The notes under the pieces: generated by a model
Told to the model about the DNA's origin: nothing
Seen by the model: the letters and a program-made list of their open reading frames with translations, nothing else
Database searches by the model: none
Part shown: positions 26,817-36,233 of the stretch, one piece after another
How the letters are laid out: each line of letters opens with the position of its first letter
Position numbering within the stretch: the stretch's first letter is position 1
Position numbers and translations under genes: made by a program
Assembly (NCBI RefSeq): GCF_008710135.1
Contig: NZ_VYKK01000007.1
Coordinates: 1-64,000 of the forward strand
Length of the DNA: 64,000 nt
Reading direction: 5' to 3'
From: Paenibacillus spiritus
Lineage (GTDB): Bacteria; Bacillota; Bacilli; Paenibacillales; Paenibacillaceae

Positions 26817-26914
26817 ATTAAGCCAAAAGGGCCTGCCCGCAGCCGCCGGGCCGCCCCAGCGACCGAGGTTTGCCCGGGTCTGCCGCTGTTCCGAAAAATC
26901 CTTTTTCCGTCCGG

Positions 26915-27541
26915 CTAGGACAGGGCGCCCCTGCCCAGCTTCTTCAACAGCTCCGTCGCCGTCTGTTTCTCCTCCGCCGACAGTCCTTTCATCATGCCGT
27001 GCAGCTTGGACGCATGCTTCGGGAAGATATCGTCGAACAGCTCCCGGCCCGCTCCGGTAATCTCGGCATAGGTTACCCGGCGGTCATCCGCGCTCGGAAT
27101 GCGCTTCAGCAGACCGCGCTTCTCCAGCTTATCGATATTGTACGTAATACTGCCGCTTGTTATAAGCACCTTGTCGCCGATCTGCTGAAGCGGAATCCGG
27201 GTCCGGTGGTACAGCACTTCCAGTATCATGAACTCGGCGGAGGCGAGGCCGTGCCGCTTCATATCCCGGACCGCTTCGTCCATCAGCGTCCGGTAGGCCT
27301 TCGAGAGAACTACGAACAACTTGAGCGAACCCGCTTCGCTGTCTGCCGCCAGCAACCCGAGCAAGTCTGCGCCGCTTACGTCTCTGCCCGGCTCTGCGCC
27401 TCCGGCGTTCTCCTCCGATTGCCCGGACTGCCCGAGCCGCCCGCTCCGGTTCCCGCCGCCGGCGGCGCTTCCGGCTGTCCGGCCCTCATCGGGGGCCCAT
27501 ACCGCTCCTGCGGACCTGATCCGTCGTCTATAGCTGTTCAT
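26915..27541 (-). CDS. mhqR: MarR-family repressor (MhqR-like) with an N-terminal low-complexity extension
   Basis: A 208-residue protein. Residues 1-68 form an unusual Gly/Ser/Arg/Ala-rich extension. The MarR core runs from about 70 to 205 (LKLFVVLSKAYRTLMDEAVRDMKRHGL, then the winged helix GDKVLITSGSITYNIDKLEKRGLLKR and SADDRRVTYAEIT). The core matches MhqR-type repressors that sense quinones. The long start is supported by a GGAGG 7 nt before the ATG; no good RBS is obvious near the core start. Operators in front of both its own gene and mhqO indicate autoregulation. The extension is not typical of the family and may be disordered. Confidence 0.85.
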   Translation of the reverse strand: MNSYRRRIRSAGAVWAPDEGRTAGSAAGGGNRSGRLGQSGQSEENAGGAEPGRDVSGADLLGLLAADSEAGSLKLFVVLSKAYRTLMDEAVRDMKRHGLASAEFMILEVLYHRTRIPLQQIGDKVLITSGSITYNIDKLEKRGLLKRIPSADDRRVTYAEITGAGRELFDDIFPKHASKLHGMMKGLSAEEKQTATELLKKLGRGALS

Positions 27542-27572
27542 TTTCTCACCTCCGAATTGCTGTTTTTTAATT

Positions 27573-27588
27573 ATCTTTAATTTAAGAT
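27573..27588. promoter_or_regulatory. Candidate MhqR operator upstream of mhqR
   Basis: ATCTTTAATTTAAGAT, inside the longer palindrome TTATCTT-N6-AAGATAA (27571-27590), lies 30 bp upstream of the ATG. It is nearly identical to the mhqO site at 26801-26816. Confidence 0.75.
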
Positions 27589-27651
27589 AAATATATACCC
27601 GTTATGTCCGCTTGTCAACCGCTCCGGGCCGATTGTTCCCTATTCAACGGT

Positions 27652-27721
27652 TCCGGTTCAGCGAATCCGGTTCAGCGAATCCGGTTCAGCGAGTTCGGTT
27701 CAGCGAATCCGGTTCAGCCGA
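27652..27721. repeat. Five tandem copies of a 14-bp unit at the 3' end of murI
   Basis: The unit TCCGGTTCAGCGAA is repeated five times (27652-27721) with few substitutions. The murI stop codon (27700-27702 on the minus strand) lies inside the array, so the last residues (RLNRIR) are encoded by repeat units. A 14-bp period is not a multiple of three, so a change in copy number would alter the murI C-terminus. Confidence 0.85.
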
Positions 27722-28536
27722 TCCAGCCAATCGCCGAAGTTCCGGCTCCCCTCCGCGTCCCTCCCCGATGCGCAGAAGTCGATCCGGCCCGTTCCTTCAT
27801 GCCTCCGTCCGGCGGATTCCAGAATGCGCCGCAGGTTCCGGGCCGTTCCCGGCCCGCCCGAGATCAGGGCCACGCCGGGCCCGAACCAGCGCTGCAGAAC
27901 CTGCTGAAAATACGGAAAATGCGTGCATCCCAGCACCACGGTTCCGTAAGCCTCGCAGTTCACGCCTTCAAACGCTTCCCGCAGGTAGGCTGTCACCCGC
28001 TCCTCGCCGAATTCGAAATTCTCGGCCAGACGGACCAGCCCCGGAAGCGCCAGGCTGTCTACCCGCTCTCCGGGATCTACTGTCTCGACCAGCCGGTGGT
28101 ACTTCTCTTCCCGCAGCGTCAGCGCCGTCGCCAGCACCAGCACCTTCCGGCGAGAGCCCTCCTCCCGGAGAACCGCCGGCTTCACGGCAGGCTCGATCCC
28201 CAGCACCGGAAAATCATACCGGCGGCGCAGCTCATCCACCGCGATGCTGGTCGCCGTATTGCAGGCCACGACCAGCGCCTTCACGCCCTGTCCGGCAATA
28301 TAATCGGCGGCTTCGAGCACATAGCCCCGCACTTCTTCCTTCGTCTTCTCGCCGTAGGGGACGTGCCCCGTATCGGCGTAGAAGAGATAATCCTCGTCCG
28401 GCATCAGCTTCAGCGCTTCCTGCAGCACGGTCAGTCCGCCCACGCCCGAATCCAAGAAGCCGATCCGGGCCGGACGGCTTGCAGATTTCTTCATTGCCAT
28501 CCCGCTTTCTACTTGGTGGTCGCTCCATTGTACCAT
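27700..28536 (-). CDS. murI: Glutamate racemase
   Basis: A 278-residue Asp/Glu racemase making D-glutamate for peptidoglycan. IGFLDSGVGGLTVLQEAL holds the substrate loop, YFADTGHVPYG-like text (YADTGHVPYGEKT) follows, VVACNTATSIAV holds the first catalytic Cys and VVLGCTHFPYF the second. The far start at 28536 has a GAAGGGGGA box 3 nt upstream; an internal ATG at 28500 would give a more usual N-terminus (MAMKKSASRPARIGFLDSG) with a weaker box. The 3' end runs into a tandem repeat. The gene is monocistronic and faces away from mqnB. Confidence 0.9.
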   Translation of the reverse strand: MVQWSDHQVESGMAMKKSASRPARIGFLDSGVGGLTVLQEALKLMPDEDYLFYADTGHVPYGEKTKEEVRGYVLEAADYIAGQGVKALVVACNTATSIAVDELRRRYDFPVLGIEPAVKPAVLREEGSRRKVLVLATALTLREEKYHRLVETVDPGERVDSLALPGLVRLAENFEFGEERVTAYLREAFEGVNCEAYGTVVLGCTHFPYFQQVLQRWFGPGVALISGGPGTARNLRRILESAGRRHEGTGRIDFCASGRDAEGSRNFGDWLDRLNRIR

Positions 28537-28579
28537 CCGTCCCCCTTCAATTCCACGGCAGCACCCGGCTCCGGTCCGC

Positions 28580-28631
28580 CGGACCGGGCTGCCGGACCGG
28601 GCTGCCGGACCGGGCTGCCGGACCGGGCTGC
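28580..28631. repeat. Four tandem copies of a 13-bp unit between murI and mqnB
   Basis: CGGACCGGGCTGC is repeated four times exactly (28580-28592, 28593-28605, 28606-28618, 28619-28631). It lies between divergent genes, upstream of the mqnB promoter region. No role is evident. Confidence 0.9.
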
Positions 28632-28726
28632 CGGCGAAGCTCTTCCTTCAAATTGACCGGGTCCGGCAAAGGGCGTATTCTAGATTTTATGATGTTTATT
28701 CCCCTCTCGCCTAGGAGGCGCTGCCC

Positions 28727-29401
28727 TTGAACCGTACACCCTCAACCGCTCCGGCGCGCGTGCTGATCGTCACGGCCGTTCAGGCCGAGGCTGACGCGCT
28801 GCGCCGGGGGCTGACCGGCCCTTACGCCGGCCGGTACGATCTGCTGGCCGCCGGGGCCGGACCGGCGGCCGCCGCGGCGGGCACCGCCGCCCGGCTCGCA
28901 GCCGGGACCTACGGCTGCGTCGTCAGCGCCGGCATCGCGGGCGGCTTTCCCGGCCGCGCGCCGGTCGGCTCGCTGGTCGTCGCCAGCGAGCTGGTGCATG
29001 CGGACTTCGGGTCGGAGACGCCCGAAGGATTCCGCAGCGCGGCCGAGCTCGGCTACGGCCGCACGGTGTACCCGGCCGACGCGGAGCGGGCCGGGGCGCT
29101 CGCCGCCGCGCTGGCGGCGGCGGGGCTTGCCGTGAGCACAGGACCCGTGCTCACGGTGTCGACGGCGACCGGCTCCGCCGCGGCCGCCGACGCCCTGGCC
29201 GCCCGCGTGCCCGGCGCGGCGGCGGAAGCGATGGAAGGCTGCGGCGTCGCGGCCGCCGCCCTGGCCGCGGGGCTCCCGGTGCTGGAGCTCCGCGCCATCT
29301 CGAACCCGGTCGGTCCCCGCGACCGGGACGCCTGGCGGATCGGCGAGGCGCTGGACGCGCTCGCCGCCGCCGCGACTCTACTATCGGAGGTACCGCTATG
29401 A
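28727..29401 (+). CDS. mqnB: Futalosine hydrolase
   Basis: A 224-residue nucleoside phosphorylase-like hydrolase. It begins VLIVTAVQAEADALRRGL, and the Glu-Met-Glu-Gly nucleoside motif is AAEAMEGCGVAAAAL; the ISNPVGPRDRDAW region near the C-terminus is characteristic of MqnB. It releases hypoxanthine from futalosine, giving dehypoxanthinyl-futalosine for menaquinone synthesis. It is unusually Ala-rich. Translation begins at TTG with AGGAGG 8 nt upstream and its stop overlaps the mqnD ATG (ATGA). The other mqn genes are not in this window. Confidence 0.9.
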   Translation: MNRTPSTAPARVLIVTAVQAEADALRRGLTGPYAGRYDLLAAGAGPAAAAAGTAARLAAGTYGCVVSAGIAGGFPGRAPVGSLVVASELVHADFGSETPEGFRSAAELGYGRTVYPADAERAGALAAALAAAGLAVSTGPVLTVSTATGSAAAADALAARVPGAAAEAMEGCGVAAAALAAGLPVLELRAISNPVGPRDRDAWRIGEALDALAAAATLLSEVPL

Positions 29402-30240
29402 ATATCGCTTATTCCCCTTGTCCCAACGACACGTTCGTCTTTCATGCCTGGGCGCACGGCCTGGTGCCGGGAGCGCCGGAGCTTCACGTAACGTATGCCG
29501 ATATCGACATTACGAACGGGCTGGCCGCCGCCGGCGAAGGACCCGAGGTGCTCAAAATCTCCTACGCCGCCCTTCCCTGGGCGCTGGACCGCTACCGGCT
29601 GCTGCCCTGCGGCGGCGCGCTCGGGCGGGGCTGCGGCCCGCTGCTCCTTACGCGGGGCGGCCATCCCGCCGCGAAGCGGCCGGAGTCGCTGAGCGGCCGG
29701 ACGGTCGCCGTGCCGAGCGAGCGCTCGACCGCCTATCTGCTCATGCGGCTGTGGGCGGCGCAACATGTTCCCGCAGGCGGGCTGAATATTGTGGTGCTGC
29801 CGTTCCACGAGATTATGCCTGCGGTCCGGAGCGGCAGCGTCGATGCCGGACTCGTCATCCATGAAGCGCGTTTCACCTATCCCGATTACGGGCTGGAGCT
29901 GATGACCGATCTTGGAGCCTGGTGGGAAGAAGACACCGGACTGCCGATTCCGCTGGGAGCGATTATCGCCCGGCGCGATCTGGACGCCGAAGCGCTGGCC
30001 GGCTGGGTCCGCGAGTCGCTGCGGATGGCCTGGGCCAACCCGGAGGGAACGCGCGGGTATGTGCTGGAGCATGCCCAGGAGCTGTCGCCGCAGGTCGCGA
30101 AGAGCCATATCGACCTCTATGTCAACGCGTTCACCATGAATCTCGGCGAGGACGGCTATGCCGCCGTCTCCTCACTGCTGGAACGGGCGGCCGCCGAAGG
30201 GCTGGTGCCGGCGTTCGATCCGGTGCTGCTGCGCGGGTAG
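29398..30240 (+). CDS. mqnD: 1,4-dihydroxy-6-naphthoate synthase
   Basis: A 280-residue periplasmic-binding-protein-fold enzyme without a signal peptide. SPCPNDTFVFHAWAHGLV is the hallmark start, followed by ADIDITNGLAAAGEGPEVLKISYAA, VAVPSERSTAYLL, and GLVIHEARFTYPDYGLELMTDLGAWWEEDTGLPIPLG. The catalytic His lies in the VIHEARF segment. It cleaves cyclic dehypoxanthinylfutalosine to 1,4-dihydroxy-6-naphthoate. It is translationally coupled to mqnB, so the cell makes menaquinone at least partly by the futalosine route. A terminator-like hairpin follows about 110 bp downstream. Confidence 0.95.
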   Translation: MNIAYSPCPNDTFVFHAWAHGLVPGAPELHVTYADIDITNGLAAAGEGPEVLKISYAALPWALDRYRLLPCGGALGRGCGPLLLTRGGHPAAKRPESLSGRTVAVPSERSTAYLLMRLWAAQHVPAGGLNIVVLPFHEIMPAVRSGSVDAGLVIHEARFTYPDYGLELMTDLGAWWEEDTGLPIPLGAIIARRDLDAEALAGWVRESLRMAWANPEGTRGYVLEHAQELSPQVAKSHIDLYVNAFTMNLGEDGYAAVSSLLERAAAEGLVPAFDPVLLRG

Positions 30241-30347
30241 GACGGCGCAGGGCCTCGCGGGCATCTGCCGGGCCTTCCGCTCCGGCAGGCGCTTCGGCGC
30301 TTACAAGCTCCCGTCTCTTTGCTTCCCCTACCGTCCAATCTGATCCT

Positions 30348-30386
30348 ACCAAAGACCCGGCGCCTTCGAGACGCCGGGTCTTTGGT
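30348..30386. terminator. Hairpin terminator between mqnD and the DinB gene
   Basis: A perfect 15-bp stem (30348-30362 with 30372-30386) and a 9-nt loop lie between convergent genes. No long T-run follows, but stem strength and position suggest bidirectional termination. Confidence 0.7.
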
Positions 30387-30455
30387 GTGAATCTCATTCC
30401 GCTTCTCTGATTCCTAGCTCCAGCGGTGTATTCTCCGTCCGGCCGCCCGCTTCGC

Positions 30456-31004
30456 CTAGACCGCCGCCCGGCCGAGACGTTTGCGCTGAAGCCGGATCTG
30501 TCCCCGGTGGTTGATCTCGTCCTCGAAGACATGGAACCACATGAAGTACCGGTTGGCCGGCTGTCCGTCCCAGAACGGCTCTTCCCGGAACAGCCACTCA
30601 TCGTCCACCTTCCGGAACGCCTCCAGCGTCCGTTCGCGCGTCTCCTCCAGCAGCTTCAGGTAATACTCCAGCGGATGCCCCTTGATGACGGTGCGGCCCT
30701 CGTCGCCCAGATTCAGGGCGGGCTGCCAGAACGCCGTTTCTTCTTCCGTCATCTCCCGTTCCTCGAACGTCTCCACCCGGTAGATATGATCCACCGCGGC
30801 AAAATGCATCAGCAGCGCACCGATCGAGTTGCTCTTCTCGTCCAGCAGTTCGTCCAGCTCGCTCACGCTCAGTCCCTGCACCGCACTAAGCGTCGTATAA
30901 CGCGCATAATTCATCATCGAGATCAGCCGTCCAACCTCCGGTGTGTAGCCGGGAAGACCGCCGATCACATAAATCGGGCTCATGCCCAGTTCCTGATTGC
31001 CCAT
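30456..31004 (-). CDS. DinB-family (four-helix bundle, metal-binding) protein
   Basis: A 182-residue DinB-like protein. Candidate metal histidines lie in LLMHFAAVDHIYR (first helix pair) and in WFHVFEDEINHRGQI near the C-terminus; the EINHRGQI motif is typical of the superfamily. Members include bacillithiol S-transferases and DNA-damage-inducible proteins, so a thiol-transferase role is possible but not shown. The ATG at 31004 follows GGGAGGGG by about 10 nt; a later ATG (30983) is an alternative. It converges on mqnD and is monocistronic. Confidence 0.75.
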   Translation of the reverse strand: MGNQELGMSPIYVIGGLPGYTPEVGRLISMMNYARYTTLSAVQGLSVSELDELLDEKSNSIGALLMHFAAVDHIYRVETFEEREMTEEETAFWQPALNLGDEGRTVIKGHPLEYYLKLLEETRERTLEAFRKVDDEWLFREEPFWDGQPANRYFMWFHVFEDEINHRGQIRLQRKRLGRAAV

Positions 31005-31265
31005 TGGAAATTATCCCCTCCCGGTTAATCTCTTCGGGATGGGAGAGCCGCATTCCTGCATTCCAGGAAAATCCTGCGTCTGCCGCCCGGGCTACAGGCC
31101 GCAGCGGGATATACCCGGTCTTTGCCCTCCCTCCGGGTCCCCTGCCCGGGTTATTCAGGCAGAATCCAGGCCCTTCCCGGACATCAAGCCTATAGTCGCC
31201 CACTGGAACCGGCCGCCGTTAACGGATACAATACCGGTATTCGGCTATTCAAGGAGGAAGAAGCT

Positions 31266-32099
31266 ATGGCTATGATACCGGAAGGCAACCGCTCCGCCCA
31301 TATCGACCGGTTCAGCGGCTTCCAGGAGCTGTATGACCGGCACCGTCCGGAAGCTCCGCCGCTTGTGATCCGGCTCCTGACGGACTACCTGGGCCGGCGG
31401 CCCGGTCTGGTCGTGGATCTCGGCTGCGGCACCGGCCTGTCCGCCTTTCCCTGGCTGGATGCGGCGGACCGCATCCTCGGCGTGGAGCCGGGCGACGGCA
31501 TGCGCCACATCGCTCTCGCCAAGCGCGCGGCGATCGGCTCGCCGGCCAATCTCGAATTTGTTCCGGGTTATTCCAACCGGCTCGGCCTGCCGGACGGATG
31601 CGCCGACATCGTGACCTGCTCGCAGTCGTTTCATTGGATGGAGCCGTCCGGCACCCTGCGGGAAGCCGCGCGGGTGCTCGCGCCCGGCGGCCTCTTCGCC
31701 GCCTATGACTGCGACTGGCCGCCGGTGCTGACACCTTCGGTCGAGACGGCATACCGGCATCTGATCGGCTCTGCGGATGCCTGGAACGCGGCGCACGCGC
31801 CCCAGGAGCAGCGGGCCGTGAAATGGAACAAGGACGGCCATCTCAGCCGCATGGAAGCAAGCGGACACTTCGCCTTCGTCCGCGAAGTCGTCTTCCATCA
31901 CCTGGAGCGCTGCGACGCCGAACGCTATGTCGGCCTGACGCTCAGCCAGGGCGGTGTCCAGCAGGCGCTGAAGCTGGAAGCAAGCGGCCTGGAGGACGAA
32001 ATTGCCGCTTACCGGGAACGGGTAGAGCGGCATTTTGCCGGACAGACGCTGGAGATTCTGTTCCCCTACCGCCTCCGGCTCGGAATTACACCCTCGTAA
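31266..32099 (+). CDS. Class I SAM-dependent methyltransferase
   Basis: A 277-residue methyltransferase of the YxbB/type-11 kind. Motif I is VVDLGCGTGLSAFPWL, motif II the acidic GVEPGDGMRHIA, then ADIVTCSQSFHWMEP (post-motif, common to Methyltransf_11) and LAPGGLFAAYDCDW. The ATG at 31266 is chosen for the GGAGG 8 nt upstream. The substrate is unknown. It stands alone between the DinB gene and the convergent pot operon; the 160-bp gap upstream contains a TACAAT hexamer at 31227 but no good -35. Confidence 0.85.
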   Translation: MAMIPEGNRSAHIDRFSGFQELYDRHRPEAPPLVIRLLTDYLGRRPGLVVDLGCGTGLSAFPWLDAADRILGVEPGDGMRHIALAKRAAIGSPANLEFVPGYSNRLGLPDGCADIVTCSQSFHWMEPSGTLREAARVLAPGGLFAAYDCDWPPVLTPSVETAYRHLIGSADAWNAAHAPQEQRAVKWNKDGHLSRMEASGHFAFVREVVFHHLERCDAERYVGLTLSQGGVQQALKLEASGLEDEIAAYRERVERHFAGQTLEILFPYRLRLGITPS

Positions 32100-32238
32100 G
32101 CCCGTCCGGGGAGTTCTTCCCCCTAACCGGCAGCGCTGACTCGTCCATACGCCAACAGCCCCTGCTCGCGATCCTTCGAGGCTCGCGCGGAGGCTGTTCT
32201 GCTGATTCGGCCTATTCTCGTGGCCGTTCTATTGGGTT

Positions 32239-33312
32239 CTATTGGTCGTTCATTTTGAAGCGCAGGAACAGCTCGTTATAGTGTGCCAGCATCGGCTTGC
32301 CGAGATTGTTGTAGACTTCCAGCTTGTCGGTGACCTCGGCCGGCGGGTAGAACCGGGTGTCGCCCGAGATCTCCTCCGGCAGCAGCGCCAGCGCATCCTT
32401 GTTGGGCGTCGAGTAGCCGACATACTCCGCATTCTTGGCCGCGACATCGGGACGGAGCATAAAATCAATAAATTTGTAGGCCCCGTCCTTGTTCGCTGCG
32501 CTTGCCGGAATCACCAGATTGTCCGCCCAGACGTTCGAGCCTTCCTCCGGCACCACATAGTCGAGCTTGTCGTTCTCATCCAGAATCTCGGAAGCATCGC
32601 CGGACCAGACCAGTCCGACCGCCGCCTCTTCGCCGGCCATCAGCATCTTGATCTCGTCGCCGACAATCGCCTTCACGTTCGGCGAGAGCCGGTTGAGCTT
32701 GGCCAGCGCCTGCTGGAGATGCGCCTCGTTCGTATCGTTGAGCGAGTAATGAAGACTGTTCAGCGACATGCCCATGACTTCCCTCGCCCCGTCCAGCAGC
32801 AGAATGTCATCCTTCAGGCGCGGGTCCCACAGGTCGTCCCAGCTCTTGAAGTCCAGTCCGTGCGTCAGCTTCGGATTGTAGACTATGCCTACCGTTCCCC
32901 AGAAATACGGAATGGAGTACTTGTTCTCCGGATCGAAGCTGAGGTTCATGAACCGGGAGTCGATATGCGACAGATTCGGCAGCCGGGACTTGTCCAGCGG
33001 CTCCAGCAGCTTCTCTTCGCGCATTTTGGCAATGGCATAGTCGGAGGGAACCACCACATCGAAGTTCGTGCCCCCCTGCTCGATCTTGGTCAGCATCGCT
33101 TCATTGGAGTCGAACGTCTGATAGATCACCGTAATGCCCGTCTCCTTCTGGAACTGCTTCAGCAGATCGGGGTCGATATAGTCGCCCCAGTTGTAGATCG
33201 TCAGCGTGTTGCCGCCGGAGTAGCCCTCGCTCTTGTTCATCCAGGAAGCGAGATACATCAGGCCGAAGGCAACGACGAGCACAGCGATGAACGCATTCGC
33301 AAGTCTCTTCAT
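32239..33312 (-). CDS. potD: Spermidine/putrescine ABC importer substrate-binding protein
   Basis: A 357-residue PotD homologue. The N-terminus is a single hydrophobic anchor (AFIAVLVVAFGLMYLASW) without a lipobox Cys, so it is probably tethered as an uncleaved signal anchor. The mature part opens with LTIYNWGDYIDPDLLKQFQKETGITVIYQTFDSNEAMLTKIEQGG in outline, diagnostic of polyamine binders, and NVWADNLVIPASAANKDGAYKFIDFMLRP-type text near the end. It overlaps potC by 4 bp and ends the operon. Spermidine versus putrescine preference cannot be decided by eye. Confidence 0.92.
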   Translation of the reverse strand: MKRLANAFIAVLVVAFGLMYLASWMNKSEGYSGGNTLTIYNWGDYIDPDLLKQFQKETGITVIYQTFDSNEAMLTKIEQGGTNFDVVVPSDYAIAKMREEKLLEPLDKSRLPNLSHIDSRFMNLSFDPENKYSIPYFWGTVGIVYNPKLTHGLDFKSWDDLWDPRLKDDILLLDGAREVMGMSLNSLHYSLNDTNEAHLQQALAKLNRLSPNVKAIVGDEIKMLMAGEEAAVGLVWSGDASEILDENDKLDYVVPEEGSNVWADNLVIPASAANKDGAYKFIDFMLRPDVAAKNAEYVGYSTPNKDALALLPEEISGDTRFYPPAEVTDKLEVYNNLGKPMLAHYNELFLRFKMNDQ

Positions 33313-34139
33313 CTTGGCACCCCCGCTTCCGCCACCGGCTCGGCAATCGCCGTTCCCGGCTTCCGGGCTCTGCGGCGGGTCAGGATGTAGTAGCCGACCA
33401 CGAGCGCCAGCGTCACAAGGAAGATCAGCGTGGACAGCGCGTTGATCGACAGCGATACGCCTTGGCGGGCCCGCGAGTAGATCTCCACCGACAAGGTGGA
33501 ATAGCCGTTGCCCGTTACGAAGAACGTGACCGCGAAATCATCGAGCGAATACGTCAGCGCCATGAAGAAGCCGCTAAAGATGCCGGGCCGGATAACCGGC
33601 AGAATCACCTTGGTCAGCACGTCGCGCTTCGTCGCGCCCAGGTCCCGGGCGGCGTCGGTCAGCGTCGGGCTCATATCCTCCAGATGCGGCAGAATCATCA
33701 GGACCGCAATCGGAATGCCGAAGGCGATATGCGACAGCAGCACGGAAGCGAACCCGAGCTTGACGCCGACAATGGTGAACAGGATCAGGAACGACGCCCC
33801 GATAATAACATCGGGACTGACGATCAGCACATTGTTGAGCGACAGCAGCGCATTCTTGGCCCGGCGGCTGCGGATGCGGTGAATCGCCAGCGCCCCGGCG
33901 ATCGCCACAATCGTTGCGGCGACCGAAGACAGCAGCGCAATGACCAGCGTATTAATGAGGATAATCAGCAGACGTTTGTCCTCGGCCACTTCCCGGTAGT
34001 AATCGAGCGTGAAGCCCTCGAAGCGGTGCATCGTGCCTCCGCTGTTGAAGGAATAGTACATCAGGTACAGGATCGGCGCGTACAGCACGGCGAACACCAG
34101 CACCAGGTACAGATTGAAATAGCGGTTTTTATTTTCCAT
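33309..34139 (-). CDS. potC: Spermidine/putrescine ABC importer permease
   Basis: A 276-residue permease with six hydrophobic segments. The EAA loop is MSPTLTDAARDLGATKRDVLTKVILPVIRPGIFSGF in outline, and the family-specific YSLDDFAVTFFVTGNG follows; the first segment contains YAPILYLMYYSFN. Its start overlaps potB by 11 bp and its end overlaps potD by 4 bp. It forms the channel with PotB. Confidence 0.92.
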   Translation of the reverse strand: MENKNRYFNLYLVLVFAVLYAPILYLMYYSFNSGGTMHRFEGFTLDYYREVAEDKRLLIILINTLVIALLSSVAATIVAIAGALAIHRIRSRRAKNALLSLNNVLIVSPDVIIGASFLILFTIVGVKLGFASVLLSHIAFGIPIAVLMILPHLEDMSPTLTDAARDLGATKRDVLTKVILPVIRPGIFSGFFMALTYSLDDFAVTFFVTGNGYSTLSVEIYSRARQGVSLSINALSTLIFLVTLALVVGYYILTRRRARKPGTAIAEPVAEAGVPR

Positions 34140-34930
34140 GCCGCACTCCTTTCCGCGCCCCGCCGGCCAATCCCATCACCAGCGCCATGACCGCGATCAG
34201 GAATACCGCCACCGTGGAGCCCATGCCCCAGTCCTGGGTGACGAGAAAATGCTGCTCGATCGCCGTGCCGAGCGTAATGACCCGGTTGCCGGCGATGAGG
34301 CGGGTAATCATGAACAGCGACAGCGCCGGAATGAATACCGCCATGCACCCCGAGCGCACACCCGCGGTGGTCAGCGGGAAGACGACCCGGCGGAAGGTGG
34401 TCCAGCCCGAGGCCCCGAGATCCCGCGAAGCCTGGAGCAGCGTCGGACTGAGGTCTTCCAGACTGCTGAAGATCGGCAGAATCATGAACGGAATGAAGAT
34501 ATACACCGACACGAACACGAAGCTTGAGCTCGTGAACAGCAGCTGCTTCTCTCCGATCCCGACCAGGTCGAGCAGGCTGTTGATCGGACCGTAGGTGCCG
34601 AAGATGCCGATGAAGGCATAGGTCTTCAACAGCAGATTGATCCAGGTCGGCAGAATAATGAGCAGCAGCCACAGCTGCTTGTGCTTCGTCCGGGTCAGGA
34701 GATAGGCGGCCGGGTAAGCGACCAGCAGCGAGAAGAGCGTGACCAGAAAGGCATACCAGAAGGAGCCGAGCGCCATTTTCAGATACACGGGCGTGAAGAA
34801 GCGGACATAATTGTCCAGCGTCAGCTTCCCGCTGAGGTCAAACAGCGAATAATACACAATCAGCAGCACCGGCGCGATGACGAACAGCAGAATCCAGAGA
34901 TAATACGGGAACAGGTACAGGCCGCTCTTC

Positions 34931-34941
<11 letters not shown>
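34129..34941 (-). CDS. potB: Spermidine/putrescine ABC importer permease
   Basis: A 270-residue permease, six hydrophobic segments. Recognisable are [19 protein letters not shown] (a PotB signature region) and the EAA loop [35 protein letters not shown] in outline. It overlaps potA by 11 bp upstream and potC by 11 bp downstream, so the four-gene operon is tightly packed. Confidence 0.92.
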
Positions 34942-36049
<1,108 letters not shown>

Positions 36050-36095
36050 ATCGACAACCTCCTGTCCTTTTCGACCTCAAAAACCCTCAAGGTCT

Positions 36096-36123
36096 ATCAT
36101 ACCACGCTCCGAATCCGTTCGGA
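36096..36123 (-). promoter_or_regulatory. pot operon promoter with palindromic operator candidate
   Basis: An extended -10 TGG-TATGAT (rc of 36096-36101) has no good -35. The position of the -35 is instead covered by a perfect inverted repeat TCCGAA-TCCG-TTCGGA (36108-36123). This arrangement suggests regulation by a dimeric protein. The remaining gap to the divergent FUSC gene holds no further feature. Confidence 0.5.
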
Positions 36124-36233
36124 ATGTTGTAAAAAACTCGGCGTTTGCACGGCCCCCAGCTCCGGCCATCGGTGCTATAATGAAAACAGCTGAAACAATC
36201 AGATTGTTTTCTTATTTTTCCGAAAAGAGATGA

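Noticed and set aside
27652-28631. Repeats near murI as a CRISPR array
   Set aside because: The units are 13-14 bp, directly adjacent without spacers, and no cas genes are present.
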